A DNA stretch of 64,000 nt from Enterococcus innesii. GTDB lineage: Bacteria; Bacillota; Bacilli; Lactobacillales; Enterococcaceae. The DNA lies in NCBI GenBank assembly GCA_018982785.1, contig JAHHEN010000006.1, positions 331,001 to 395,000 on the forward strand, given 5' to 3'. Every line of letters starts with the position of its first letter. Positions within the stretch are counted from its first letter, which is position 1. Under the pieces are notes generated by a model. The model did no database searches. It saw only the letters and a list, made by a program, of their open reading frames with translations, and was not told where the DNA came from. Position numbers and translations under genes: made by a program. This document shows, piece after piece, positions 18,068-27,989 of the stretch.

Positions 18068-19443
18068 CTATTTGCCTCCTTTCGCTTCTCTGATTCGGGC
18101 TTTTAGTGATTCCATCAACGTATCCTGTGTGGCCTCTTTATTGCTCAATGCGGCCATCACGTCCTCGTCTCGTGTGTTTTGAGTCACCAAATGGTGGATG
18201 ATCACCTTTTCGGTTTGACCTTGCCTGTGCAGCCTCTTATTGGCCTGTTGATAAAGTTCTAAGGACCAGTTGAGGCCAAACCAGATCACGTGGTTTCCAC
18301 CCTGTTGCAAGTTCAGTCCGTATGCCGCACTTGCCGGATGGGCTAGCAATAAATCTATTTCCCGATTGTTCCAGTCTTTTTCATCCTGCGGTGTTTTTAG
18401 TTCCCGTATCTTTAACTTTGATTTGCTCAAAGCTGCCAAGATTCGCTGCTTATCATGTTGAAAATTGTAAAAAACCAGTGCTGGCTTTCCGGCGAGTTGT
18501 TCGACAGTTTCTTGCAACACTTCGATTTCGCCTTATGGATCTCAACAACTTCGCGGGTCTCGTCATAAACAGCCCCGTTGCTTAATTGCAGCAGCTTATT
18601 TGTCAGTACGGCTGCACTGCCTGCGTCGATTGTCGATTCATCTACTTCCAGCAACATTTCCGTTTCAAGCTTCTCATAGGCTTTTTGGGCTTTGTTGTCC
18701 AATGCAACTGGTACGATGTCATACGTGATCGAAGGCAATTCCAAATAGTCTTCTGCCTTCATGCTGATGCAAATATCACCGATCAAATCGTTGATCACAT
18801 TCTCAGTTGTTGATTTCGGTTTGTAACTGAAAATGCGATCGCGGCTGCGCTGGTCTGGCTCAAAATACCGTTCTCTGAACCCTCCGATATTTTTGCCTAG
18901 CCGCTGCCCTTGATCCAAGAGATAAACCTGTGCCCACAGGTCGATAAGTCCGTTCGGCGCTGGTGTACCTGTCAGACCTACGATCCGTTTAATACGTGGC
19001 CGTATAGCTTTCAACGCCTTAAATCGTTGTGACTGATGATTTTTAAAGCTGCTAAACTCGTCGATAACGACCATATCAAACGGCCAGTCGTGCTGGTAAT
19101 AGTCAACTAGCCACGCAACATTTTCTCGGTTGATGATGTAAATGTCCGCTGGTGTGTTCAAAGCTCTTACACGCTTTGTCACGCTGCCTAGCACTGTCGA
19201 GATCCGTAGCAATGACAAGTGGTCCCATTTCTCCCGTTCGTTCGCCCAAGTACTCTCGGCAACTTTCTTCGGTGCGATGATCAACACTTTAGACACTTGA
19301 AACCTCGCAAATTTTAGCTCGGCAATGGCGCTTAAGGTAATAACCGTCTTTCCGAGTCCCATATCTAACAACAAACCGACTGCTGGAAGATTTATCACTC
19401 GATCGATGCAGTAAGCTTGGTAGTTATGTGGCGTGAACTTCAT
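18068..19443 (-). CDS. SNF2-family (DEAD-like) helicase, replication module (apparent frameshift near 18,526)
   Basis: The first frame (18427-19443) has LLDMGLGKTVI (motif I), VIDEFSSF (motif II) and GLTGTPAPNG (motif III). The second frame (18068-18520) has the helicase C lobe: FYNFQHDKQRI, AYGLNLQQGGNHVIWF and KRLHRQGQTEKVIIHHLV (motif VI). One more A at the AAA run at 18526-18528 joins them as ...IHKAKIEVLQETVEQ..., giving a ~458-residue phage SNF2 protein. It probably remodels nucleoprotein during replication or recombination. Overlaps the VRR-NUC gene by 20 nt. Confidence 0.85.
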
Positions 19444-19771
19444 TCAGCTTCACCTCGTCAATAAAATCGTCTACCTTCTCCTTCGAATCGATCACTCGCA
19501 CATCGCAGCCTAGAAATCCTAAACGTTGCATCTGCCTCACTTGGGTTGGCCGAGGTTTTTGCCCCGGGGCTTTTAATTCGACAAAAATGATTCTACCTCT
19601 GGGGAGGATGACAATTCTGTCTGGTACGCCGATGTTGCCCGGCGACTCAAACTTATAGGCGATCCCTCCGTGACGTTTCACTTGGTCCCGTAAATAGGAT
19701 TCAATATCTTTTTCTCTCAAACAAATCACCTGCTTGTTGTTTATTATTTTAGGTTGTGACAGTTGTGACAT
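19424..19771 (-). CDS. VRR-NUC domain nuclease
   Basis: 115 residues. PD-(D/E)xK-type active site: GVPDRIVILPRGRIIFVELK gives D, E and K at the spacing of VRR-NUC, the stand-alone Holliday-junction-type nuclease common beside SNF2 helicases in Firmicute phages. Its first codons (ATG TCA CAA CTG TCA CAA) lie inside the large inverted repeat described next, so the repeat doubles as coding sequence. A later start at MxLRxK was not found, so I keep 19771. Confidence 0.83.
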   Translation of the reverse strand: MSQLSQPKIINNKQVICLREKDIESYLRDQVKRHGGIAYKFESPGNIGVPDRIVILPRGRIIFVELKAPGQKPRPTQVRQMQRLGFLGCDVRVIDSKEKVDDFIDEVKLNEVHAT

Positions 19772-19968
19772 AATTTCTGTGTACTTACTATAATTAGGCT
19801 ATTTAGGTAAATTAGGTAAATACCCAAATTACCTAATACTACCTAATTTACCTATTATTACTATTTATATATATAATCTGTCACAACTGTCACAATATAG
19901 TATTAACGTTGATATAGTAGCTTTTTTTCGTGACACTTGTGTGTGACACCCCCGTGACACTGTGACAG
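19754..19968. other. Nested inverted repeats, candidate phage replication origin
   Basis: About 215 nt, mostly non-coding. TTGTGACAGTTGTGACA (19754-19770) is perfectly reverse-complementary to 19879-19895. Within that, TAGGTAAATTAGGT (19804-19817) is perfectly complementary to 19841-19854, with extra ACCTAA copies between. A further cluster of GTGACAC/TGTGACA sites follows at 19929-19968, and an AT-only stretch (TATTTATATATATAAT) lies at 19862-19877. It sits between the primase/helicase and nuclease genes, where phage origins are often found. Proposed as origin or replication-control site; not proven. Confidence 0.6.
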
Positions 19969-20031
19969 ATTAAAGTTTCATTAGAGTTGTGATTCATACC
20001 AAGTGTCAGGCATACTTTTTTTAGTTTTTTG

Positions 20032-22457
20032 TTATTTTAAATAGCCTCTTTGCAACCCGTAAGGTCCGAATCTCGACCGATTTCTTTGCCAGTCTTTTAA
20101 CGACTCTAGGACCTCATTGATTTCCCTTGTATCTGATTGCTTCATGTATTTGATGTCTCCTTGCAGACATTCCGTCCACACCTCTGCTGCACAAATCTTG
20201 CGCCGCGGTACGGTCTCAACGTTCGGCTGTCCGAACTCCCCGCCCCAATACATACGCCTCTCGGCAACACTCTTTTTATCCCAATCAACAGGTACTGGTC
20301 GATTGACAAATTCGATAATCAGCCCTTCTTTTGCACTAGATTCCCTGTGCTCTTCTTGGGCGTTCTTCGCCATTTCTTCGGCTTCTCCGCTTAGGAACAA
20401 CTGCTCATTTTCTTTGTATCGGATCATCGCTTCTGCGTATATCTGATCAACTTCACCTTTGAGATCATTGAAGATGCTTTTTTCGGTGGCTGCACGCTGC
20501 AGACAATCGGCCAATAACGGCGATCACCTGTTTTATCCTTTAGAAATTCCCAGTTGTTCGTCGTACCAAAGAAAACACATTTTCGTGGAAATTTTGCTGT
20601 ACGCTTTCCGTACGCTTGTCTAAAAATGTCTTCTGTTCGACTTAAAAATTGCTTCGTGGCGTTTACTTCGGATTTAGTCAGTCCTGTCAACTCACCCATC
20701 TCAACAATCCAAACACCTTGGATCAACTCCGCCGCTTCTTTCCCTTCGACCGTCTGCAGGTTATCGCTAAACCAATCTTTGCCAAGGTACTTGATAAAAG
20801 TAGATTTCCCTAATCCTTGGGATCCGTACAAAATAGGCATATAGTCGTACTTGCATCCCGGATCCAACACTCTGGCCACCGCAGCAGTAAATGATTTTCT
20901 ACTCGCTGCACGCGTGTAAATGTTGTCTTCTGCGCCCAAATAATCGATAAACAAGGTGTCTAAACGCGGAATACCGTCCCACTTCAAACTGTTAAGATAG
21001 TCCCTTACTTCATTAAAAGCATTGTTGAAAGAAACTAATTTCAATGCGTTCTCAATCTTCTGAGGCGTTCCAACTTGGATGATTTTCTCCATGTAGTTTA
21101 GGATCCCTGCATCGTCGAAATCTGTCCACTCACGCTTTTCAGTTTCTTTGTTCCAAGGCAAAGCGCCCAAAACCATCCCGCGGTTCGCAAATTCGTCATA
21201 GGCGATTCTGCCACGCAATGCAGGATCATTCTCTAAGACAATCATCACATTGTCGATTGTCTTCTTGGGCGCACCTGTCGCGCTTATTTCTAATTTACTC
21301 ACCCAGTTTGAGTCGTATTCTTCTAGAGTTCCATATTCTTCCGGAGATCCTGCCGCGCTATTACTGCTAGGATCAATACCAAAATCTGCCCGCGCTTGCT
21401 CGTAACGTTCCTTATTAAGAATGTCGGCCACGCCTGCTTGGTTCAAAGCAAAAGCACTCATAGCCATGAATGAAGGCATTTTGTTCACAGGTGTGTCTGG
21501 CTTCGCTTCGATATCCTGATCACCGAACATGTGTAAACGGACCAAGTCGAACGCATTCACAAGACGACCGCTACAAGGATCTGTCGCATGATGCGAGAAA
21601 AGAAACAAGCCATCTTGATAAACGATCGCTCCGCCAACCGTTGAGCCGCCTAAATACGTAAGACGAGTGAGATCTGCGGTCTGCGTGTATATCCCCGGTA
21701 AAAATGTTTCAATCGCTTGGTAAATGTTGTACGTTCGACAAAAAGCGCCAATCACGCCTTTTTTCTCAAGGGGATTCCCTTGTTTAGCTGCTAGTCGGAC
21801 ATGTGTGTTTTCACTGCCGGGAACTTGTGGCCACTCGTCAATGTTTTGCCAGTTCTGATACATTGCCAGCATGCCATCCGTATCAAGTAACGGCTTATCG
21901 CCATAATGAAACACATATTCACTGTTAGCACTGCAGCTTGGCCAATACATTAAACGGCTCGCCTCAAACGTAGTCGGATCAGCTAGGGTTATACCAATCA
22001 GCTCAGCGAGCTTTCTGGCAATTGGCTCGTATTCATCCGCTGACGCTGTTCTACTCAAAGGAACGATTACCCTAAGCCTCGGCTTATTTTCAATGTGCTT
22101 TCTTGTGCTGTATACGGCATAGCCACAGCCCAACCCCTCAATACGTTGCAGTACATCTTTGGTACCTCGGTCAGGGATATTGTCTAAGTCCAAAGTAACT
22201 AGATCACGTCCAGCAACGTGGCTTGCTTTTCTCCTTTGATCTATTAAGGAGCCACCGACAAACCCTCCGACATCCTTTAACTCATCTTGCTCTCTTTTCG
22301 ATAAGTTGAAATACTCCTCGATTGTTTCCGTGCCACGGACAGCCATTCGTAAGCGTTCGACCATTTCCGACCAGTACATGCTTTGGCTTGGCCAAACAGT
22401 TGCCTTTCGGCTGCCGGCACTTGATAGTATTATTTTTCGGTCAAATTGCATTTGCAT
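20032..22457 (-). CDS. Primase-helicase, virulence-associated E family (apparent frameshift near 20,480)
   Basis: The main frame (20424-22457) has an N-terminal primase-polymerase-like half: VTLDLDNIPDRGT supplies the metal-binding acidic pair (~95), and TRKHIENKPRLRVIVPL follows. Its C-terminal VirE/SF3 helicase half has Walker A ILYGSQGLGKST (~555), IVEMGEL and FFGTTNNWEFLKDKTGDRRYWPI (arginine finger region). The C-terminal frame (20032-20514) continues from CCGAAAAAAGC; a seventh A there makes PPKKSIFNDLKGEVDQ and an ~808-residue protein. It opens DNA and primes phage replication. Preceded only by the polymerase gene. Confidence 0.85.
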
Positions 22458-22470
22458 ACGCGTCTATCCT

Positions 22471-24462
22471 TTAATCTTTTTTATAGTATTCAGCTGTAAA
22501 AGCATCCGCCCCAAGTGGCAACCCTTCTGCCCAGCCGATCGTCTCACCCATCACAGCAACGACTTCGTCCATCGATACATTACGCGGTACATCTAGCACG
22601 ACTTCGTCATGGACATGCATCACCGTCTGCCAACCTCTTTGGTGTAAACGAACAAGAGTAACAGCCAGACAGTCTCGAGCGATCGCTTGTACAATGTTCT
22701 CGACGAGCTTGCCGCCATACGAAGAAACCTTTCCCCATTTCTTCGTTGTCTGATCCATCCCCCAGTAATTCAGAGACTCTTTGCCCCAATCATTGTGGCC
22801 AAGGAACGGTTTTACATAATACAACTTACGCTGACTCGGCAAAGTGACTGTGAGAAAATCTAGTCCAGTCGTCAGGTCGAACTCCTTTTTAAAATCAGTC
22901 CACGGACCCCTACAGGTTGTCCTGTATGCATGACTTCAAGCGCTGCATTTTCCAACGTATACCACAGATCCACAATCCGCTTATTGGACGACCGCCACCG
23001 TCGCACAATGTCCGGCAACTCTTCTTCGGACAAGCCCATTTTTAAGGCCCCCATCGCAATCAACGCCCCGCTGCTTCCTTGATAACCTAATGCCAATTCA
23101 GCAACTTTGCCTTTTTGGCGTAGTTCGTACTCCGGATTCCCTTTACTGATTTTTTCAATCGGAACACCAAACATCTGAGAAGCCGAAGCTTCGTAAATCT
23201 TCCCATGTGTCCGAAAAACGTCCATCCGCCAATTTTCCCCCGCCAGCCACGCAATCACGCGCGCTTCAATCGCACTGAAATCTGACACGATGAAATAGTT
23301 TCCGGGCGTCGGGATAAACGCCGTACGGATCAGCTGAGATAAGGTGTCCGAGACACTACCAAAGCAAAACTCTATTGCTTTACTCTTACCGCCTTTTACT
23401 TGATCACGGGCAAAAGTTAGCTCCTCGATATAGTTACGAGGCAGATTTTGCACCTGAACTAAGCGCCCTGCCCATCGCCCCGTCCGGTTTGCGCCATAAA
23501 ACTGCAGCAAGCCTCGTACACGTCTCATTGCAAACACTCGCCTCCATCGCTTGATACTTCTTAACGCTGGTTTTGGACATCTCCTGTCTAAGCTCAAGGA
23601 CTCGACGCACATCGTCATCAATGTCGCTTTCAAGCAACTCTTTTACTGTCGCTTTTTGCAGGTTATCAACTTCGATGCCTTTTTCTTTCAGCCATCCGAT
23701 CAACTGAGGCGCGCTGTTGGGATTAGACAATCCGGTAAGGTTAGCAGCCTCTACTTTAAAAGCTGCTGCGGATAACTCGGCCATTCGAATCGCATTTCGA
23801 ACGAGATCCTGGTCCACTTTTACACCGGTGACGTTTATCTGCTGATCCAACTCCCACAGCATCTGTTCTTGGTCGGAAACTGGGAACGGCTTAAGACGAA
23901 GATAGATTTCTTTTTCGACTTCGACATCTTGCACACAATATTCTTTAAAGAGTTCCCATTTCTCCGGCTCGTGGTACGGTAGTGTTCGAGTTCGCTTGCC
24001 GTTTTTCGTTGTCGGTTTCGTCGGCGTACAAAATAACTTGATCAGTGCCGAACCAGTCGCTAGTTTCCGCTTATCCTGAGGCAATCCAACTGCTGCTGCA
24101 GTTGCGCCAAGCCCTACCGTAAACCCACAATAAAGACCGTGCAGTTGCGTATCTCGCCACTGAGAAAGCCACCTTAATGAATCCCCAACGTTAAAGTGTT
24201 TGCATAAGCAATACCATTCAAAAGCTGCATTGTAGGCATGCTTTGTCACCTGAGGATCGAGTAACGCGTGGAAAACATCTTGTGGCAGCTGCTCACCTGC
24301 AGTAAAATCAATCAGTCGAGTAGGCTCGTAGTTAATCGAGTAGGCAAACAGTAGCACCTCAAAATCAGGGGACTGCACGTACTTGTACAGCCCCGATTTT
24401 TTTATGTCTACACTGCTAAATGTTTCGATATCTATTGAGAGAGAATGGATTTTAGTATCCAT
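22471..24462 (-). CDS. Phage family A DNA polymerase (three frames)
   Basis: Start chosen at 24462 (MDTKIHSLSIDIETF, AGGTGG before it). 3'-5' exonuclease: SIDIETFSS (Exo I DxE), EYCVQDVEVEKEIY (Exo III). Polymerase: DFSAIEARVIAWLAGE (motif A), KVAELALGYQGSSGAL (motif B) and VHDEVVLDVP (motif C). Frames 23434-24486, 22872-23633 and 22471-22842 must be joined. The second break is one missing A at 22886-22890 (LILKKEFDLTTGLDF across the join). The first (~23,540, around AATGAGACGTG) is less clear, possibly two bases. Total ~660 residues, usual for these phages. Confidence 0.88.
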
Positions 24463-25249
24463 ACCCGCCACCTGCAGGATGGCCACCTAAAGGTTGCCCA
24501 GTAATTGGATCGATTGCCGGTTGAGAGGGCGGTACTTGTCCGTAATCTTGTGCAGGCGCCGCTGGTGGTTGCATAGGAGGAGCAGGATTAAACGCTGGCT
24601 GTTGTCCTGTCGGCGCAGCCCATCCAGCGCTAGGTGCTTGCCCATATTCTGGCTGAGGTGCCGCTGGCGGTGCTTGATTAAACATTGGCGCGCTGTTCAC
24701 TTGTGTGCCAAAGTCAGACGCTGCATCTGGATCTGATGATCCTAACGGATTACCGTCACGCGTTTTTTGGACATTGGTCGCAATGTAGCACCCAACCCCT
24801 TTTTTGCCTTGTGCAGAGTATGCAGCAAAGTTCAGAGCAATGCGGCCATACATACCTGAGTAGATTTGAGTCGGGTCAATCACGCTGTTGCCGTCAAGAT
24901 CGATGATCTCCGGCTTACGTGTAGTCGATGCGGAAAATACCCAGTGCCCTTTGCATTCTTGCCCGAAAGGCATGCCATCGCTTGGTCGTACGCCGTCACC
25001 GTCATGGATCGGAGAGGCGACCATCGGCGGGATCACTCCGCCCCATTTTTTATCTTTCCCTACTTGTTTCGCTGCTTCGATTGCTGCATCGATCTTTGCT
25101 TTTGTTGCTACGTCAGATTTTGGAAGTAAAATGGTTGTTTGGTATTTCGGATCGCCACCAAAATCATTCGGTTTCGGTGATAATAAACTTACATAAGAAA
25201 AACGTACCTCTCCTGTAACTACTCGTGTTGGTTGTGTCATTGTATTCAT
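24452..25249 (-). CDS. DUF2815 protein, probable phage ssDNA-binding protein
   Basis: 265 residues from ATG 25249 (TTGGAGGAAATTTATT). Residues ~5-170 match DUF2815 (RFSYVSLLSPKPNDFGGDPKYQTTILLPK; SGMYGRIALNFAAYS), an OB-fold replication protein that sits beside the polymerase and DUF2800 gene in many Firmicute phages. After ~180 the tail is Pro/Gln/Ala-rich (PPAAPQPEYGQAPSAGW) and ends in a Gly-Tyr tip, the layout of single-strand binding proteins with a disordered recruitment tail. The gene upstream of the polymerase is overlapped by 11 nt. Confidence 0.82.
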   Translation of the reverse strand: MNTMTQPTRVVTGEVRFSYVSLLSPKPNDFGGDPKYQTTILLPKSDVATKAKIDAAIEAAKQVGKDKKWGGVIPPMVASPIHDGDGVRPSDGMPFGQECKGHWVFSASTTRKPEIIDLDGNSVIDPTQIYSGMYGRIALNFAAYSAQGKKGVGCYIATNVQKTRDGNPLGSSDPDAASDFGTQVNSAPMFNQAPPAAPQPEYGQAPSAGWAAPTGQQPAFNPAPPMQPPAAPAQDYGQVPPSQPAIDPITGQPLGGHPAGGGYGY

Positions 25250-25271
25250 AATAAATTTCCTCCAATTAATA

Positions 25272-25556
25272 TTATTTATAGTTATCATCAATTACTTGAT
25301 GTAATACCTTGCTTACTCGATCGATTAGTTCCTCGTCATGTTCAGCTAGCGAATAGCCTGCTTCAAATAACATTGCGTGCATCAACTCGTGATAAAACGT
25401 GGCTTCTTTTCTCTCATTGCTTAAATCAGCCAAAATAGCTATTTCTGTTGCATCGCGGTCACAGCTCCCTGCATAATTACGCTCGCCATCAATCTCTATA
25501 AAAGGCTTTTCTGTAACGTCGTAATATACTGGTCCTACTTTTACAATATCTTTCAT
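25272..25556 (-). CDS. Small HExxH zinc metallopeptidase-like protein
   Basis: 94 residues. FYHELMHAMLFEAGYS carries the HExxH zinc motif with a downstream Glu/His (AEHDEELIDRVSKVL), as in minimal ImmA/IrrE-like peptidases. An N-terminal beta portion (PVYYDVTEKPFIEIDGE) precedes it. It overlaps an XRE-type regulator gene by ATGA (25553-25556), the arrangement of ImmR-ImmA and similar regulator-protease pairs, in which the peptidase inactivates its partner. Function inferred from motif and pairing only. Confidence 0.6.
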   Translation of the reverse strand: MKDIVKVGPVYYDVTEKPFIEIDGERNYAGSCDRDATEIAILADLSNERKEATFYHELMHAMLFEAGYSLAEHDEELIDRVSKVLHQVIDDNYK

Positions 25557-25813
25557 TCTTCACCCCAGTCCTCGACTAGATCAATTGTTTTAATATTCAA
25601 CAATCTTGCTGCGCGTTGTAATATTTGGGCGCTGAAAACGGCTTTGCCTTCTATGACATTTTTGACGCGAGTTGAGTCGCACCCAAGATCATTAGCAAAA
25701 GCTGTCAGGCTGCTATAGTCACTCTGTAAAAAATACCTTTCGATATTCTCACCGAGTACTATTTCAATCGGTCGTTCTCCTTCGGGAAACAAGCGATCCT
25801 TAACCTTTTTCAT
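25553..25813 (-). CDS. XRE-like helix-turn-helix regulator paired with the peptidase
   Basis: 86 residues from ATG 25813 (GAGGTGATAAGA). The helix-turn-helix spans ~30-60: SSLTAFANDLGCDSTRVKNV, then FSAQILQRAARLLNIKT. The cluster at 32.2-33.3 kb already supplies CI and Cro, so this is a second, independent regulator inside the lytic transcript. Its partner downstream is an HExxH protein. Confidence 0.65.
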   Translation of the reverse strand: MKKVKDRLFPEGERPIEIVLGENIERYFLQSDYSSLTAFANDLGCDSTRVKNVIEGKAVFSAQILQRAARLLNIKTIDLVEDWGEE

Positions 25814-25855
25814 TCTTATCACCTCATTTTCTTTTGTTTCGTCGGATAGCTGACT

Positions 25856-26074
25856 TCAATTTGGCTTTTGATTAGATATTCGATTCAAGAATTCTTTTTC
25901 AAACAATACAGTGTTAGCGTTGAACCAATTAGCCAGCTTTAAATCATCACCATTGAGCCACTGTGTTCCGTTTATTAACCACCCAACGTCTGCACTATAT
26001 AAATCATGCAAAGATCGATATTTCTCAGATAGTTGGGTAATTTCATTAATTACCATAACCGGCATTTTCTTCAT
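25856..26074 (-). CDS. Hypothetical early phage protein, 72 residues
   Basis: No family recognised. Mainly helical, with two Trp-containing segments (DVGWLINGTQWLNGDDL). Start overlaps the stop of the upstream small gene by ATGA, indicating coupled translation within the early operon. Confidence 0.55.
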   Translation of the reverse strand: MKKMPVMVINEITQLSEKYRSLHDLYSADVGWLINGTQWLNGDDLKLANWFNANTVLFEKEFLNRISNQKPN

Positions 26075-26238
26075 CGAACTTCCTCCGATTTCAGTCTTGC
26101 TTTCAATTCTTCCAGATCCTTTTCAGCGAACATTTTGTTGCCATGCCATTTTGAAATAAACTCAAAGTCGTTAGTTTCCAACGCTTCTTCAAGAGCAGCG
26201 ATTTTCTTTTCAATAATTCTCAAACTTGCTTTGCTCAT
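26071..26238 (-). CDS. Hypothetical early phage protein, 55 residues
   Basis: Starts MSKASLRIIEKKIAALEEAL after a CTGGAGGGAAAAC site, ends MFAEKDLEELKARLKSEEVR. Highly helical and charged, like a small coiled-coil protein. Overlaps the next gene by ATGA at 26071-26074. The Shine-Dalgarno and tight packing support it as a real gene. Confidence 0.55.
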   Translation of the reverse strand: MSKASLRIIEKKIAALEEALETNDFEFISKWHGNKMFAEKDLEELKARLKSEEVR

Positions 26239-26255
26239 GTTTTCCCTCCAGTTTT

Positions 26256-26492
26256 CTATTTTGGTGGACTACTGACTGGTACACGCAACTTCACTATCCA
26301 CGCATAAGTATGAGAATCTTTGTAACTCTTATCTACATAGTGAAACCCGCCCTCGTCTTCATAATCAAACAAGTAACCATCACCAATAAGCTCTGCTTCA
26401 AATGACCCAGAATCTTCTCTGACATTATCAAAATTAAAATCCATTACGTTATATTTGTTATCGGTTGTACCTAAAATGTAGAAGTTTTTCAC
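26256..26492 (-). CDS. Hypothetical early phage protein, 78 residues
   Basis: No family recognised. Acidic, aromatic-rich beta pattern (SFEAELIGDGYLFDYEDEGG) ending in a short basic/Pro tail. GGAGGAGAGAAAGTG site ahead. Same strand and spacing as neighbouring early genes. Confidence 0.5.
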   Translation of the reverse strand: MKNFYILGTTDNKYNVMDFNFDNVREDSGSFEAELIGDGYLFDYEDEGGFHYVDKSYKDSHTYAWIVKLRVPVSSPPK

Positions 26493-26531
26493 TTTCTCTC
26501 CTCCTATTCCACTATCTCTTCCATTGATGGA

Positions 26532-26774
26532 CTACCAAGCAAAGTTCCTTGAGTTCTCATCAAACCAAACGTTTCCCTCTTCTGTGTTCAAGAACACGAG
26601 AAGGTTATTCGAGTGATCATATCTCTTGATCAAACCTTTATCGCGACAATCACGAAAGTAAAGTTTTTTATGTCCTAAACGTTTGTTGTCTATATCTGTC
26701 GGGGCTATTTCATAAAAACCACGACCTCCCCCATAAGACAGGGTTGCGACAATTTGTAATGATTTATACTTCAA
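26532..26774 (-). CDS. Hypothetical early phage protein, 80 residues
   Basis: No family recognised. Short beta/turn-rich protein with a GGGRGF glycine stretch and several aromatic residues; GGAGGAAG site ahead. Its C-terminus (VWFDENSRNFAW) resembles that of small DNA-mimic or DUF-type phage proteins only in composition, so no function is proposed. Confidence 0.5.
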   Translation of the reverse strand: MKYKSLQIVATLSYGGGRGFYEIAPTDIDNKRLGHKKLYFRDCRDKGLIKRYDHSNNLLVFLNTEEGNVWFDENSRNFAW

Positions 26775-26805
26775 ATTCTTCCTCCTTCAAAATCCTTATC
26801 TTAAT

Positions 26806-27171
26806 TTAACGGACTATTTCCAAATTACTATCAATGTCTGCCGGTACATTCCCCTTCCATCGATAACTATTTTTCCGAATATATTCGTTGTAAGTATGCG
26901 CAGTTTTGTTGGCTCTGATTTTCGCTTGTTGCGACCAAGAACGCTCTTCCTCACTTGCACTATCTTTATAAGTTTCGTATACGACAAGATCGTTTTTGTA
27001 ATTAGCGATCATCGCCCGAGCAGTATCTTCAACCTCTTTGAGCTTATTGTAGTTGGTGGCATCATCAATCTTTTGATCTGCATAATCGATCTTATTTCCA
27101 ACATAAGTATCCAGAAGACGACAGCCGCTTAATATAAATAGGAGTGGTAAAATGAGCATTATTTTCTTCAT
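26806..27171 (-). CDS. Prophage lipoprotein, small
   Basis: 121 residues. Signal sequence MKKIMLILPLLFILSGC with lipobox LSGC, so predicted to be lipid-anchored on the outer face of the membrane. The mature part is a charged helical rod (DTARAMIANYKNDLVVYETYK) like many small Gram-positive lipoproteins. It follows a second lipoprotein gene by 1 nt. Function unknown; phage-encoded lipoproteins can block DNA injection by related phages. Confidence 0.6.
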   Translation of the reverse strand: MKKIMLILPLLFILSGCRLLDTYVGNKIDYADQKIDDATNYNKLKEVEDTARAMIANYKNDLVVYETYKDSASEEERSWSQQAKIRANKTAHTYNEYIRKNSYRWKGNVPADIDSNLEIVR

Positions 27172-27172
27172 G

Positions 27173-27745
27173 CTATTCTCCTTGAATCCTGACTACTGGA
27201 TCGGCTACTTCAAACGGCTGATCAGAATATAAATACTCGCCATTCCACTCGATATATTTCCCATCTGGAGTAAAGAAAAATATTCCGGAATCGTTGTCCC
27301 CATAAGCCCCATCAACATCTGGCAACCATCTATTTCCATCACGATTTCGTGCGCCTTCCCCATAGGTTGGCATTTCATAAAATTCAGAATCTGGCGTTAA
27401 GTACGAGTTAAGACTGACTACTTTCCCTTCGACGATATGACTGCCGATAATTGTCCCGTGGCTAATCAACACTACATATCCTAAAGGCATATCGGCAATC
27501 GGCACTGTCACCTGTTGTGCTTTTTCTCTTTGCCCATTGATCCAATATGCTCGTCTGATTAAGCTATAGCGTTCTAACGAATAATCAATGTCAGTCGGTG
27601 TAGGTTGATTGGAAACTAACTTATCGCCGACTGATTTCGTTTGGACCACATCTTGTCGAGATTCCGATGGATTATCATCGTACTCACATCCAGCCAACAC
27701 AAACATTGCCGCCACTACTAATAAGATCGCTGATACTTTTTTCAT
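27173..27745 (-). CDS. Prophage lipoprotein, second of a tandem pair
   Basis: 190 residues. Signal MKKVSAILLVVAAMFVLAGC with lipobox LAGC. The mature region opens with a disordered Ser/Gln stretch (~20-50), then a beta-rich domain with YVVLISHGTIIGSHIVEG and GIFFFTPDGKYIEWNGEYLY. It starts with an ATGA overlap with the tiny membrane gene upstream. Its place in the early lytic transcript, together with a second lipoprotein, makes superinfection exclusion or surface interaction possible, not shown. Confidence 0.62.
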   Translation of the reverse strand: MKKVSAILLVVAAMFVLAGCEYDDNPSESRQDVVQTKSVGDKLVSNQPTPTDIDYSLERYSLIRRAYWINGQREKAQQVTVPIADMPLGYVVLISHGTIIGSHIVEGKVVSLNSYLTPDSEFYEMPTYGEGARNRDGNRWLPDVDGAYGDNDSGIFFFTPDGKYIEWNGEYLYSDQPFEVADPVVRIQGE

Positions 27746-27837
27746 TTCTTTTCCTCCAATACTTTTTTACAAATAATCACGCCACTTACAATAACGATCA
27801 CACATAAGACAAAACCGATTACTGATAAATCGTTCAT
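27742..27837 (-). CDS. Tiny membrane protein, 31 residues
   Basis: Sequence starts MNDLSVIGFVLCVIVIVSGV and ends with a basic KKVLEEKK tail: a single transmembrane helix with a cytoplasmic C-terminus. GGAGGAAGTAAA before the ATG, and ATGA overlaps at both ends. Probably real despite size. Confidence 0.5.
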   Translation of the reverse strand: MNDLSVIGFVLCVIVIVSGVIICKKVLEEKK

Positions 27838-27989
27838 TTTACTTCCTCCACGTTTACCAATTTAAAAACGCCTTGGCCGACCATCGCCTGAGCTCTTGCC
27901 TCCATAACACTGGACGCGAAAACAAACATCATAGCGTCCCGACCTTTCCAATCGACATATTTCACTCTGTACTGACTAATCGCGCTCAT
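27834..27989 (-). CDS. Hypothetical 51-residue early protein
   Basis: Starts MSAISQYRVKYVDWKGRDAM, with a FVFASSVMEARAQAMVG helix and a VFKLVNVEE strand. It resembles in layout the small ORF at 31320-31484 (short beta start, Ala/Gln/Arg helix, strand, acidic end) and may be a diverged copy. It overlaps the DUF2800 stop and the next start by ATGA. Confidence 0.5.
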   Translation of the reverse strand: MSAISQYRVKYVDWKGRDAMMFVFASSVMEARAQAMVGQGVFKLVNVEEVK

